The notes below the pieces were generated by a model. The model was not told the DNA's origin and made no database searches. It was given only the letters and a program-made list of their open reading frames with translations. The position numbers and the translations under genes were made by a program. Shown piece after piece: positions 45,764-57,824 of a stretch of DNA of 64,000 nt. Position 1 is the first letter of the stretch; every line of letters begins with the position of its first letter. Source of the DNA: Talpa occidentalis. Lineage: Eukaryota; Chordata; Mammalia; Eulipotyphla; Talpidae. The stretch spans positions 39,434,210 to 39,498,209 of the forward strand of contig NW_023601104.1 of assembly GCF_014898055.3 (NCBI RefSeq), read 5' to 3'.

Positions 45764-47500
45764 ATTTTAAGAAAAATTGCATCAGCTTTTTCATTTAGGA
45801 GATAAGAGTTACAGATGTGGAAGGTGAGCAACTAACGGTGTTTGAAACTGGAGGTGGCAATGTAAAGTCACAGTTTTCAATATGACATAAAACAGAGCTG
45901 TGTGTGTGTGCACACTCATGTGTATGTGTTATGTGTGTGTGCTTGCATATGTGCCCTAATCTGTTCACTCAAAGAGCATGACAATCACAGCAATTCAATG
46001 GCAACAAACACACTTAGCACACAGAAATTGGCTTTTAAATATCAGGTACTAAACAGAACTTGAAAAAAAAAATAATTCAGTGGGCTCCTTAAAGAAATAG
46101 CTGATGCCAGGCCTTGGGGAAGTGTACAAGAGGAGGCTAAACTATCTTGTTGTGCCAGAAAGCAAGGAAGTACCCAAAGAATGATGGGTCATGTTAAAGG
46201 GACACAGAATCTAGTAAAGGAGCTCCCATGTTTAAATCTGTAACAATTTGAACATCAAGATAAATAATGGTAATAACAGACTAGAATCTACTAAAAAAAA
46301 AAAAAAGGAAAATGAGACCATACTGATGTAATAAATAAAACAAAGAAATTGAAAGTTAGATGAAGAATAAAGATATTTACTAGTTTCCAAGGACTGCCTA
46401 CTTCCAGTGCTTACTACTGACCAAGGAGAAGGGTAACTTTACATCAGAGAAGCTTGGCAAACATTATCTTAATAAATGATCAAACAATCACATAAGTAAT
46501 CAGGCAAGTCTAAATTGCATGTGTCACCTAATATGACACAAGAATATAGCGTCATTTCCCTTATAGTCCTATCAAAGATACAAAACTTGAATTTGATCCT
46601 GAGAAATATCAGGCAAAAGCAAATTAAGAGATATAGAACAAAATAATGTCAAATCATGAAAGTCCAGAAAAGACCAGAATTTCACCCATTGACAGAAAAT
46701 AAAGAGACATGGCAACTAAAAGCTAAATGTGATTCTGAACTGGAATCTTTTGCTATAAAAAAATATTATTATTGAGGAAATTGGTAAAGCTGGAATGGGA
46801 TATAAGGATTAGAGGACAGTAACGTATGGGTCAGAGGACAGTGACATGGGTCACTTCGTGATTTGGGTTGCTGTTTGATAATTGTGATTAAGTAGGAGAA
46901 TGTCCCTGTTTGCATGAAACACACAGTAATATATCTGGCAGGACTGATGGGCAGGAGGTGACGGGCATCTTATCTTCACTTTGGCTTCTGTCTCCATTGG
47001 TTCAAGATCGAGAACATTCTTGGAACTCTACTTGCAACTTTATGCAAATTTGAATTTTTTTAAATAATCGTATATAAAAAAAATACATCACACTGGGAAA
47101 ATCTAGATAGAGGACTTCTAATCTAAGAGGACCTGAGTCAAAATTGCAAATGCAAAATATTCAAAATGAGTGTGAGCTCATGAGAATGAGCACAAGGACA
47201 AGTGGGCTGCAAGGGCATGAGTGGGATAGTCTTGAGTTGTCATCTCAGATACCTGTGAGGACAGGTGAGGATAAAATACCTGGTGGTCTGCTCTGTTAAT
47301 GGGCCAGAGGAAGTGAAGACAAAACAGAAATGGAGACCAGAAACAATATGCTTATTCCAAGAAACATTCCAACAGGGCTCGTAAAGCTCTGATGGACTGG
47401 ACTTGAAATGAAAAGGATGATGCACAGCAGTCAACATGATTTATGTGAAAATCCCATGGGGCTAATCTCATCTCCTGCCTTGACAAGGCTGCCACCTGAC
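45764..47500. other. AT-rich DNA with an old interspersed repeat
   Basis: A TG-rich tract lies at about 45,898-45,950. 46,690-47,070 (GACATGGCAACTAAAAGC, then ATAATTGTGATTAAGTAGGAGAATGTCC, TTTATGCAAATTTGAA) resembles the conserved 3' region of an ancient mammalian repeat whose class I cannot name. No coding frame is recognised. Confidence 0.4.
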
Positions 47501-47852
47501 TGGTTAAACCAGGTCTTGTGACGCTGTGACTGCAGCTGCCTCCTCAGGCCTGTTGTTCATCGTGTTTACAAATGATGTGGATGCAGGTGCCAAATCTCAT
47601 CACGACAGATGGAACAACAGGCAGATGGCAGAGGGAGAAAATAACATGGATGAGAGAATGCAGATTCAGAAAGCTCTCATCAGGCTGAAGCAGTGGGCCA
47701 CGTTCATTACTATAAATGAGAAAGGAATATGCAGTGGACCCCACCCTTGACAGAGTGGGTCTTTCCTTGCCTGGTAGGGGAGGTGAACAAGGAATAGAGC
47801 TGCCACAGCCTCCTTCCAGTCCCACCACCCCCCCCCTCCGATGACATGTGAC

Positions 47853-48985
47853 TGAGTGGACTGTAGCAGCCTTCAGTTTGGCAGGAGACATTTGTGGTGA
47901 AGGGAACTTCTCTGCAGAGGTTGAGTTACTCAGGGAAGACTGCAGGTAGAATGTCTTGTGGAAGAGTCTGTTGCTTAAGAAAACTATCAAGGAGAAGAGG
48001 CACAACTGAAAAAGGTACACTTTGCCAGAGGTCTTTGCTTCACTGGTGCTGATAATGAATAAAGGGAAGAGAATAGAGAAGAGGCAGCCACTGAAACTGT
48101 ATGAGGACTGTATTGCCCTGAGGAAAGCCAAAGGCAAAGCACATCCAAAGTAGTAAGGCTAATTCCTTTCTATGTTTGACAGCTTCTAGAGCATTACAAT
48201 TCCTTTATTGAACCAATGATATTCAAATCAGTCTAGCAAGTAGAAAAGGGACATAGGAAGAAGACTAGCCAGCTGACCAACTAACATCTCCTGGATGAGG
48301 AAAAGAGCCTGCAGAAAAAGTCTGCAGAGTATGTCAGCAATTATTTTGCTGATGCTAGGGAAAGGGTAAGGCTTCCTCCCTGATACCCCAAATGCCAGAT
48401 CAGCTATGGCTTGAAACCAGATGGCTAAGCATAAACCGAGGGAGCATCCAAAGAACACTGAAATGTGATGAGAGGAAGAATTCCAGCCAGCATCAAACAT
48501 CTCCATACAGTGATGGATCACCAACAATTTGGACTGAAACACAGGAATCAACACTTGATAAAACAAGAGGAGACTGAACCAGAATACTCCACCATTCCAA
48601 GCACAGCACTGGAAAACTCTACTAGCAATATGTGGCTCACCTTTCTGCTTCCTCTCTATACTCTGGGCTCTCCTCTGCATTAGGACAACACTTGCCCATC
48701 TCTGACACTGCCCTTCCCTCTTTTGCTGAATTCAAACATCCAGTTTTGAGATGGTACAAATTCCCCAGGCAGAGCCTTTGATTCCCCTACAAAGGTCCTG
48801 CAGAACAGTTTTGACACTGTCCACCATCTCTCCACCACCCACTCTGCCAGTTACACAGGCAGAGAGAAGCATCCCCAAATCTTTCATCATGAAGGACCCG
48901 ACAGCTCCACCACTTTGCCTGCAACTCCGGCTCCAGCCCAAACCAGCCCCTGGCCCCAATTCCCAGTGCACCTGCCTAGTTTAAT
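47853..48985 (-). pseudogene. EI24: Processed pseudogene of EI24 (etoposide-induced 2.4, ER membrane protein)
   Basis: EI24 is a multi-pass ER membrane protein linked to autophagy and p53 response. On the minus strand the start at 48,827 reads [12 protein letters not shown], then [16 protein letters not shown]. It continues in other frames with [50 protein letters not shown] and [10 protein letters not shown]. From 48,137 it reads [36 protein letters not shown] and [15 protein letters not shown] [11 protein letters not shown], ending AKLKA. The span is about 975 bp against about 1,020 for the intact coding sequence, and no introns are present. A stop after about 31 codons and two frame breaks disable it. 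5' UTR-like sequence extends to about 48,985. A new SINE lies just 5' of it. Identification is from recall of the EI24 protein. Confidence 0.92.
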
Positions 48986-49016
48986 AATTATTTATTAAAT
49001 ATCTACTGTACACTAG

Positions 49017-49285
49017 GGGGTCTCCCCGGTGGCGCAGGCAGTTGAGCGCAGCACTGTGAAGCTGCCCACAGCCTTTGCAGTGCCGGTTCAATCCCTGTTG
49101 GCCAGGGAGCTACCCACATGGCACAGCAGACCGCTCCTGTCTTTCCTGCTGCTCCCTTCAGCAGTGTATTTCAGTCAGTCTGCCTGTTCTGTTCCCTACT
49201 CTGTCTCTGGTGAATCCTCTCACCATCCCGCACATCTGGCCTATACCTCAGTTCATGTATAAATAAAATAAATCTTTTTAAAAAA
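49017..49285 (+). mobile_element. tRNA-derived SINE (older subfamily)
   Basis: Target duplication ATCTACTGTACACTAG (49001-49016, 49286-49301), perfect over 16 bases. Confidence 0.95.
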
Positions 49286-49301
49286 ATCTACTGTACACTA
49301 G

Positions 49302-49899
49302 TCATCCCTAATAAAATGATGAATAAGACATGATCCCTGCCAACAAGGGGCTCACAGTTTCAGAGAGGGAGCCAGACTATAATAAAAAGTTTTAAATATA
49401 CAAGGAAGAATAGGACGGACTAGGAATTATTCCAAGGAAGTCTCCATGAAGTAACTGACACTTGAGAGTTGAAATGTGCATAGGGGTTCACCTGGCAGAC
49501 AGGGAACTGTCTGCAAGGTCTTAATATGGTGCATAGCTGAGCAGATAGCCAACATAGCAAAGCCTTCAGCATAATCTCCACGTCTGTAGCTCCAAGCCTT
49601 CTGCATGGAAGCCACAAGCCTCATGCTACACTGTTCCTATGGCTGGAATGCACAGGAAAGGGAGGCGGAGGTGGTGACCTCAGGAGATTAAAGCTATTGC
49701 TGTAGACAGGAGGAGCTAGAATGGGACACGGTCAGAGTCTGGGTTCACTGCAGGCAGAGTAATGAGAAAGCCTTTATATTTATCAGGAATGAGCAGACAG
49801 TCTGTGAACCCATCCAGAGAACAAGCTGTCAGGCACTGGGACTTGCACAGGGGCGCCCCTCCCAGAGAAGATAGGCATGATCCTTCTCTCTCCCTTAGA
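49302..49899. other. No feature recognised
   Basis: Short overlapping minus-strand frames only. No coding signal is seen. Confidence 0.35.
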
Positions 49900-50700
49900 G
49901 TGTTATGGAATATTCTATCATTACAAATAAAATGTTAGGATAGAAATACGATACAAAAACAGATACTGAAAATATTGAGCAGATAATGAATGACCGTGCC
50001 AATATATTTTTTAAAACCTGAGATGAAATGCATAAATTCCTAGAGAAAAAAACCTGCCAAAGTTATCTCAAGAAGAAATAGAATACTCAACATCTCTATA
50101 ACCATTGAAGAAATTGAAACAGAAGTTAAAATTCGTCTCAATGAAAAAATAAGGGTTAGGGGCCTCCCTGGTGGTGCAGGCAGTTGAGCGCCGCGTGTGA
50201 GGCTGTCCGCAGGCTCTGTAGCGCGGGTTCGATCCCCGCTGTCCAGCAAGAATCCCACATGGCGCGGCAGACCTCTCCTGTCGCGCCCACTGCTCCCTTC
50301 AGCAGTGTGTTTTAGTCCGTCTGCCTGTTCTGTTCCCCGCTCTGTCTCTGGTGAATCCTCTTACCCTCCCACACATCTGGCCTGTACCCCAGTTCTTGTA
50401 TAAATAAATGAATCTTTAAATAAAAAGAAAAGAAAAGAAAAAATCATGGTTAGATAGAATTATAATTGAATTCAGTAAATAATAATATACAATTCCAATT
50501 ATAGAAAATAAGATGGAATGGATACTCAATTCCTTTCTGAAGGAAACCATATAACTTGGATACCAAAATCAGATACAACTTACACAAAGGAAAAATTACA
50601 AAGCAATTTCACTCACAAACATAAATACAAAACAAACAAACAAAAAAATCTGTACCTAAATAAAATCAAGCTAAATTCAATACAGAATAACATTGCATCC
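49900..50700 (+). mobile_element. L1 ORF2 fragment interrupted by a SINE
   Basis: Degenerate L1 around ATGAAATGCATAAATTCCTAGA, GAAATAGAATACTCAACATC and ATACAACTTACACAAAGG. The SINE lies at 50,159-50,443. All frames are broken. Confidence 0.8.
50159..50443 (+). mobile_element. tRNA-derived SINE
   Basis: Flanked by AAAAAATAAGGGTTAG on the left and AAAAAATCATGGTTAG on the right (three differences). The tail contains an AAAAG repeat. Confidence 0.9.
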
Positions 50701-51100
50701 TGATGAACAGGCGGCCCCTCCTCTCAGCCCACACTCATAGAGCTGGTGGAGTCCAGGTCCTGGTAGTGGCAATGGTGGATCAGTGTCTGAACAGGCAAAG
50801 CAGCCAATGACCCTGACATCACTGTTGGGGCTCTTGTTTGTGAACAAATGTTGTTGGTAGAGAGCCCTGTTGTAGTTTACAGAAATCTGCCATGGTGGCC
50901 AAATCCTCAAGAATGAAGCTGTCGTTCTCCTTCCATTTGCATCTGTCAGCCACTATCACTCATTATCATTTCAATTCTGGATGCAAATTATATTACATCC
51001 ATGAGGAAACTTTGTTTAACAGCCTCTATATATGTCTATATGTCTGTTGAGAAGGGCAGGGCTAGAATGAAGATAGCTTAATCCAGGAGAAGGAAGGACA
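50701..51100. other. Unassigned sequence between L1 pieces
   Basis: Non-repetitive in this window. A 77-codon minus-strand frame (50,677-50,910) has no recognised homology. It might be a small retrocopy, but I cannot identify a source gene. Confidence 0.3.
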
Positions 51101-51615
51101 GATTAACAAGACAAAAAATAATCAAGGACACAATAGTTCTAAACAAACACCTATAACGCGTGGGCCTAACAGACATCTATAAGACACTACACCCAAAAAA
51201 ACATGAGTACACATTTCGCTCAAGTGCACATGGATCATTCTCCAGGATAGACCACATACTGGGCCACACAACAAACATCAACAAATACACAAAGATCAAA
51301 ATCATACCAACTATCTTCTCTGACCATAAAGGCATCAAACTAGAAATCAAAAAAAAAAAAACTAGAAATCAACTATGAAAAGAAAGCAATTACATGGAAA
51401 ATGAAAAACATGGTACTGAAAGACCACAGGATTAATGGGATTAATTAATTGAGATGAATGACAATGAGGATACAGCTTTCCAGAATGTATGGGACACAGC
51501 AAAAGCAGTAATAAGAGAAAAGTATAGAATATAGGCCTACATCAAGAAACAAGAAAGAACCCCAAAAAACAACCTAAATCCACCTCAAAGTACTAGGGGA
51601 AAAAATAACAAAAAA

Positions 51616-51897
51616 TGGCCTCCATGGTGGCCTAGGGGTTAAATCTCAGCACTATCACACCATCAATGCAATGGCCTGAATTCAACCCTGGTCAGGGAGC
51701 TAACGCATGTACGGCACAACAGACCTCTCCTGTTGCCCCCACTGCTCCCCTTAGCAGTATATTTCAGTAATTCTGCCGGTTGTGCTCTCCACTCTGTCTC
51801 TGGTGAATCCTCTCACTACCACTACCCACCCCATAACTCTGGCCTACACCCTAGTTCTTATATGTATAAATAAGTAAAAATAAAATCTTTAAAAAAA
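51616..51897 (+). mobile_element. SINE, diverged subfamily
   Basis: GGCCTCCATGGTGGCCTAGGGGTTAAATCTCAGCACTATCAC head. It shares this head with the copy at 57,825 and not with the young copies. AT-rich tail with poly(A). Confidence 0.88.
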
Positions 51898-52292
51898 AAA
51901 AAAAACCAAAGCCAGTAGAAAAAAGGAAATAATAAAGTAAAAATTCAAACAAAAATAAATGAAATAGAATTTTAAAAAAAGACAATCCAAAAGATCAATA
52001 AAACCTAAAAGTAGTTCTTTGAAAAAATAAACAAAATAGACAAACTTCAAGCCAGGCTCACAAAGAAAAGAAGGGAGAAAACTCAAATTAATAGAATCAT
52101 AAATGAAAGAGGAGAAATTACAACAGACACAGCAGAAATCCAAAGGCTAGCTGGAGACTACTATGAATATTTATATGCAAACAAGTTCAACAACCTACAT
52201 GAGATGGACAAATTCTCCAGTCTGTCTCTGGTGAATCCATGTATGTCTTTCTCTTACCTAATTGCTCAACAATTCTCTTACCTAATTGTCTT

Positions 52293-52583
52293 TTTTTTTT
52301 TTTTAAGATTTATTTATTTATTATTCATTTATTTATACAAGCACTGGGTACAATCAGAAGCACGGAAGGGTGAGAGAATTCACCAGAGCCAGAGCAGGGA
52401 GCAGAGCAGGCAGAAGGACTGAAGTACACTGCTGAGGGGAGCAGCGGGCAGCAGGAGAGGTCTGCGCGCCATGTGGGACCCTCCTCCGGTGGCCAGGGAG
52501 CAGCTGGGGATCGAACCGGTGCTGCAGAGGCTGCGGGCAGCTTCGCAACCCAGCACTCAACCACTGCGCCACCGGGGAGGCCC
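52293..52583 (-). mobile_element. tRNA-derived SINE
   Basis: Target duplication CCTAATTGTCTTT (52281-52293, 52584-52596), so it inserted into the composite segment after the inversion. Confidence 0.95.
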
Positions 52584-52594
52584 CCTAATTGTCT

Positions 52595-52735
52595 TTCCAT
52601 GTATGTCTTTCTCTTACCTAATTGCTCTAGCTAGGACTTCCAGTTTATACTGAAAGGCAGTGGTGAGAGTGGACATCCTTGTCTGTTCCAGATCTTAAAG
52701 GGAAGGCTTACCTGTTTTTCACCATTGAGAATGAC
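52595..52735 (-). repeat. Inverted L1 segment, arm 1 of a 141-bp inverted repeat
   Basis: Exact reverse complement of 53,400-53,540 over 141 bases as read by eye. The arms are separated by 664 bp of L1. Confidence 0.92.
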
Positions 52736-53399
52736 AACAATGTAGATTTCTCAACAATCTACATGAGATGGACAAATTCTTAGAACTATACAATCATCCA
52801 AAGTTGAATAAAGAAGAACTATAAAACCTTAACAAACCCATTTCAAGCAGCAAAATTGAAGCAGTAATTAAAACCCTCCCCAAAAACAAAAGCTCAGGAC
52901 CAGATGGATTTACAAGTGAGTTCTACCACATGTTCAAAGATGAACTGGTGCCCACCCTACAAAAACTCAAAGAAAATGAGAAAGGAGGAATACTACCAAA
53001 TACATTTTAGGAAGCCAACATTTGTTTTGCCAAGAGCAAAAACAACACACAGAAAAGAAAACTACAGGCCAGTCTCACTAATGAACACTGATGTAAAAGT
53101 CCTCAATAAAATCTTAGCAAACTGATTCCAACAATGCATCCATCAAAAGGAAAATACACCATGACCAAGTAGGATTTATGCCAGGGACACAAGGACAGTC
53201 CAATATCTGAAAATCAATTAACATAATCCAACTCATCAACAAAAAGAAAAATTAAAACCATACTCTCATATAAATAGATGCTGAGAAAGCATTTGATAAA
53301 GATCATCATCCATTTATGATGAAGGCTCTTGAAATACTTGGGATAAAAGGAACATACCTTAATACAATATAAGCCATATACGACAAACCCACAGCTAAC

Positions 53400-53540
53400 G
53401 TCATTCTCAATGGTGAAAAACAGGTAAGCCTTCCCTTTAAGATCTGGAACAGACAAGGATGTCCACTCTCACCACTGCCTTTCAGTATAAACTGGAAGTC
53501 CTAGCTAGAGCAATTAGGTAAGAGAAAGACATACATGGAA
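53400..53540 (+). repeat. L1 segment, arm 2 of the inverted repeat
   Basis: Normal-orientation L1 reverse transcriptase sequence. It is the likely source of arm 1. Confidence 0.92.
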
Positions 53541-53648
53541 TCCAAATAGGGAAAGAAGAAGTAAAACTATCATTATTTGCAGATGATAAATACAGAGAGA
53601 ACCCTTAAAATCCCAGAGGAAAACTAATTAAAAAAAAAAAAAAAAACA

Positions 53649-53913
53649 GGGCCTCCCTGCTGGTGCAAGGGGTTAAGCACAACACTGTGAAGCTATCCAC
53701 AGCCTCTGCAGCACGAGTTCAATCCCACGGAGCTGCCCACATAGCGCAGCAGAACTCGCCTGTCTCACCTGCTACTCCCCTCAGCAGTGTATTTCAGTCA
53801 GTGTGCCTGTTCTGTTCCCCACTCTGTCTCTGGTGAATCCTCTCACTCCCCACACCTCTGGCCTGTACCCCAGTTCTTGTATGCATAAATAAATAAATTT
53901 TTAAAAAAATAAA
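53649..53913 (+). mobile_element. SINE, older subfamily
   Basis: Head GGGCCTCCCTGCTGGTGCAAGGGGTTAAG, tail GCATAAATAAATAAATTTTT. Inserted at the poly(A) end of the L1 fragment. Confidence 0.9.
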
Positions 53914-53919
53914 ATTAAA

Positions 53920-54165
53920 TTAACCAGTTTAGTAAAGGAACAAGACAAAACTTGCAGGTAAACAAAAGGGGAGTGATAAAAACAGGAGAAGGAAGAGCAC
54001 AAGGGACTGAGAGATGGTTCACAGGTGCCATGGAGTGGGGGTTGGGGGAGAATTACAGGGACTACACCTGAAGGGAAGAAATAAAATTTTGTATAAAAAT
54101 AAACAATGATACAATAAAATGAAAAAATAAATAAATAAAAATAATTTTAAAATAAATAAAAGATA
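53920..54165 (+). mobile_element. L1 3' end
   Basis: A short 3' UTR-like segment (GAGAATTACAGGGACTAC, AAGAAATAAAATTTTGTATAAAAATAAAC) with an AATAAATAAA tail. It is another L1 subfamily than 21.1 and 62.6 kb. Confidence 0.6.
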
Positions 54166-54510
54166 AAGCTACTCTCAGCTTAAGCGGAGGGACAGCTGGT
54201 GCTCTCCTGGTAGGGCACAGCAAGCCCCATGGCGCCCTCTGCAGGTCAGTGCGGCGGATGCGCCTCTGCTGGGGAAGGAGATGGAGCCACCAGGGCACAG
54301 CTGCAACTGGCCAGGATCAGGAGCAGGATAAGAGAGCTTCTGAATTACATAGGCGCGGGGGATCAAACTGGCTCAGAAAGCATCACCCTAAGGTGCGGCC
54401 AAGCCTTAGAGAAATATACGTTCGCCCCCTCCTACCTCACACTCTGCGCACCTAGCAAAGATTCCGCAGGTGAAAGGGAATCTGCTGACACCAAGTAAGT
54501 CTCAGCAGCC
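54166..54510 (+). repeat. Repeat shared with 22.39-23.07 kb
   Basis: Second copy of the unidentified GC-rich repeat; here uninterrupted by a SINE. Same strand as the first copy. Confidence 0.7.
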
Positions 54511-55159
54511 CCTGCACACATCTGGCAAAAGAAGCAATTACCCTGGAGGAGACAAAGTGGCCCTTCTCCTGTCGTCCACCCAGGCCTCCTCACCCCATAC
54601 CCTGCCATGTGAGGCGCCCCAAGAGTCAGCAGACTTGGGTCAATGAAGGATGCAGGTTCTGGAAGAAATGGAATACAGGTGAGGAGCACAGAGACACTCC
54701 AGTCAGGGCACTGGGGCTCTGAACCCTCCCACCTGCCAGTGTAGGACCCCGGGGCTCGGACCTAGTGGTGCAAATGAACCTACTGGTTCCCACACAGGCT
54801 CAGCCTACAAGATCCTAGGCCTGAAATGCCAGCCAGGGAGCCAGAGCCCAGAGACACCGCACACTGGATCATTTTGAGTTTTCAGAGGCTGAGGGAACAG
54901 TTATCTGCTCAGGACTCTGGCAACCTGCAGGCAGGGCACTGTGTGTGTCATTCATCCTTTGGAGCTCAGGTGAGTGCAGGATGAAGGGCTGCAGATCTTG
55001 GAGACAACCCCTGCCCTGAATCCCAGGGCAGTAACAACTGGACCTCCCTGGATCCCCGACCTGCTGTATCACCTGTGCACGTCCTGAGCCTGGGAGACAA
55101 TAGTCAGACAGCAGCAGAAGTCAAAGGATCAGAATTTTGTTTCCTGTAAAAGAAGCAAG
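54511..55159. other. No feature recognised
   Basis: GC-moderate DNA with short open frames on the minus strand. No homology to the sequence left of block Y1 (11.4-12.0 kb) is visible, so the block duplication edge is here or the flanks differ. Confidence 0.4.
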
Positions 55160-56310
55160 ATTCAGAGTGTCTAACATATGTATCTGCCCCCTCACCAACA
55201 AATGTGGTAGTGGCCATTCTCTCTGTTCATGAAACCGGCTTTTTCTACATTCTCTCTCAGAAACTCACTTAGTCACACCCTCTTCCACCTCACCCCCTTC
55301 TTTCTGTCTTCTTTAGAGCTTTGTCTACCTTTCACCCCATTTCTATATCTAGATTTGTGTCTAGATTTGTTCAGGGGGCTGAGGTTGAGGGAGCTGTCAC
55401 CCAAGAGAAGGGCCACATTCCACCTCCTACCAGACCTAGCATGGAGACCCCTTCTTATCCCAAAACATCACTGGCCATCAACTAATTGCTACTCGATCAT
55501 TCCAGAACTGATATTTTTAACTGCTTTAGGGATTACTGTTATCTGATTCTCACAACCTTGTGAGTTCGGACAAGTATTTTACATAGCATTCTTAAAGAGA
55601 TAAGTGTCAGAAAGTTTCAGTGATCTTTCCAAAATCAGATAGTTAACAAGTGAGAAGAGTCTAGAATAATTACCCATAAAAATAAAGCCTCCCCAGACTA
55701 GAAACACATATTTCATACTGCAAACTAAGAAACACCACCAGCCTCTTCTTCAGGCTCTCATTCCACCTGCTCATAATCTTCTCACTTGGCTCCTTCACCA
55801 CCCCACCTTCCTCCTCTTCTCCCCAGGTCCAAGAAGGGCCACCAGGCTCCCTCTGTCCCCCACTGAGGATCTTCATGTTTAGTTGTGAGTCCTAGTGTGC
55901 CGTTCCCTTTACCAAGGCCCAGGCAGGTAGAGTTGGGGCTCTGGGGCAGATAGAGTTGGGGTTCTGGGGCTGAGGAGAAATTGAACCTCTCTCCTCTAAG
56001 GTGTGCTGGTGCCATGCCCGCTGCAGGGAGGGACTGGAACTGTCCCAGGGAGTAACAGGAACTGTCCCCCAATCTCCCAGGGGTGACAGTTCAGGCATTC
56101 AGTCCTAGACCCAACAACCTCCAGTTACATGTGGGGAGATGGCCCAGGGTCCTTGGGCAAATCAGACCCATGCAAAGACTGGAGGATGAAGGAAAATAAA
56201 GAGGCAGCCCCAGCTCCTGCGGACCCCAAATGACTGACTCTCCTCCCTGTGCCTCCTTTTTACCATGGTCATTGGCAAAAAGCTACATTGTCCCCCTTTA
56301 TCCAGAAAAG

Positions 56311-57824
56311 CAGTGGCTAAAGAGGAACAGAGTCTCACTAGAAATCATCAACCCTCTGCCACATGCACCCTGGCCTGAGAATAGTCAGATCCACCTATCT
56401 CTCTGTCCCAAGCCAGGGGCCTCTCTGACCTGAAGTCAGAAATCAAAGGGCCTGAGGAAAATAGTGTTCAGAATTTTCCAGGGAGAAGGGGTCCCTCGAA
56501 GTCAGCTAGAAGGAAGAGAACATGTGAGGGGCTCATCGTTGGTGGTGAGGAAGCTGAGATCCGAGGAAAAGAGCCCACGCTGTTCATGTCAGTGCCCAAC
56601 ACCCGCCAGATCCCAGACAGAAGCCCTGACCCAAGCCTCCCAGAGCTCAGGCCTCCGGAATTTTGACACAGTCCACACTCGGGAGCAGCTCCCTAAATGT
56701 CTAAAACGGCCTCTCGCACAGTGGCCTGGGCCACCCCTGCGCAGACCACAGTCTTGTGATTCCGTAGTTGGTTGTCTCTGCTGACCCCTCAGTCCTGCCC
56801 GGCTCCTTCCTCCTGGATCCAGGGCTTCTGTGACTCAGACTCCATGAGACCCACACAGGCCCTCATGAGTATCCCTCCCCTGGGAGACAAGTAGAAAGAT
56901 GCACATTCCCTGCGCTGCACAGTCCATAACGGAGGCTATAGACACCCAAGTGACCAGCGTCCATGGTCCCTGAACCAGGCATCTCCTCCAGGCAGCCTGA
57001 TGCCGGGTGTTTGTGTGGAGAGTTCCAGAGCTCCCCACATCCTGTTCTAGCAGCTGCCTGCTTCAGGGTTGGGGGAGCTTCTCTTAAAGGCTGTGGGATC
57101 ATGAGGTTACTGCAATTGGGATCCCACTGAGCTTGCTCTGTTTTGGAAGAGAAGGAATATAAATTAAACCATGCGTTGACACTTCTTTGTGTTACAAAAC
57201 TTTTCTTTCCCCAAGCTCCCTTTTCACTTTGTTTTAGATTATAAATCGCCACACCTCCAGGTGTGTCTGCTGACCCCTGGCTCTTCTGCAGGGTCCCTAG
57301 CCCCCTCTTAGCAAAGCTGGTGAGCAAGGAGAGGCTGTCTCTCTATGGCAATAATGGGGTATATGTTCACAGCCTCCCTCCTGTTCTGGCCAAGGACCAG
57401 GGGCACCTGGCCAGATGGAAATGCATGGAGAAGGGGAGGGGCCTTGCAGATCCTGAGTCCTGTGTCCTGTAACTCCAGCCACTCCTACCCCATCAACATA
57501 CTCTGCTTCCTATTAGGGGCTCAGGGCTACTAATTCTCTGCATGGTGCTAAGAGGAGTCAGGGAGCTCATCTCATGCTTGCCAGTCACTACCACAGGGGA
57601 GTTTGAGGCCAAGGTGGCACAATTGTCCTGTGTCTACTCCAGGGAAGGGAAGGGATAGATTGACTTCTAGCTGATTATTAAAACCAGAATCAGTGAAAAG
57701 AAACTGAATGTGTGAAAACTTTTTCAAAATTCAGCCTTGACACTCTTTAAAAAGTTCATTCATATAAATTGCCATTATGGAAAGCAGTATGGAAATTTGT
57801 TAAAAAGTAAAATTTAAAAATTGA
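56311..57824. other. Y2 sequence deleted from Y1; no gene recognised
   Basis: 1.5 kb with several frames (106 codons at 56,464; 154 codons minus at 56,863-57,327) that lack recognisable domains. Near 57,770 GCCATTATGGAAAGCAGTATGG is L1 ORF2-like. Confidence 0.4.

Larger units (their letters stand above)
52217..52756. mobile_element. Composite insertion in L1
   Basis: Left L1 sequence CTACATGAGATGGACAAATTCT (52,194-52,215) is repeated at 52,763-52,784. The insert holds a SINE scrap (CTGTCTCTGGTGAATCC), a duplicated piece (GTATGTCTTTCTCTTACC), a complete SINE (52,293-52,583) and a reversed 141-bp L1 segment. Confidence 0.85.
51100..53640 (+). mobile_element. L1 ORF2 fragment with nested insert
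   Basis: Endonuclease end (GLTDIYKTLHP, SSAHGSFSRIDHILGHTT, PTIFSDHKGIKLEI, with the SDH motif) is followed by reverse transcriptase pieces. KENYRPVSLMNTDVKVLNKI is near 53,060 and a sequence coding for the FADD box is at about 53,575. It is broken by stops, the SINE at 51,616 and the 52.2-52.75-kb insert. Poly(A) follows at 53,627, so a 3' truncated or rearranged copy is likely. Confidence 0.88.

Noticed and set aside
48228..48680. 150-codon hydrophobic minus-strand frame considered as a new membrane protein
   Set aside because: It matches the middle of EI24 and is flanked by frame-shifted EI24 pieces, so it is a processed pseudogene.
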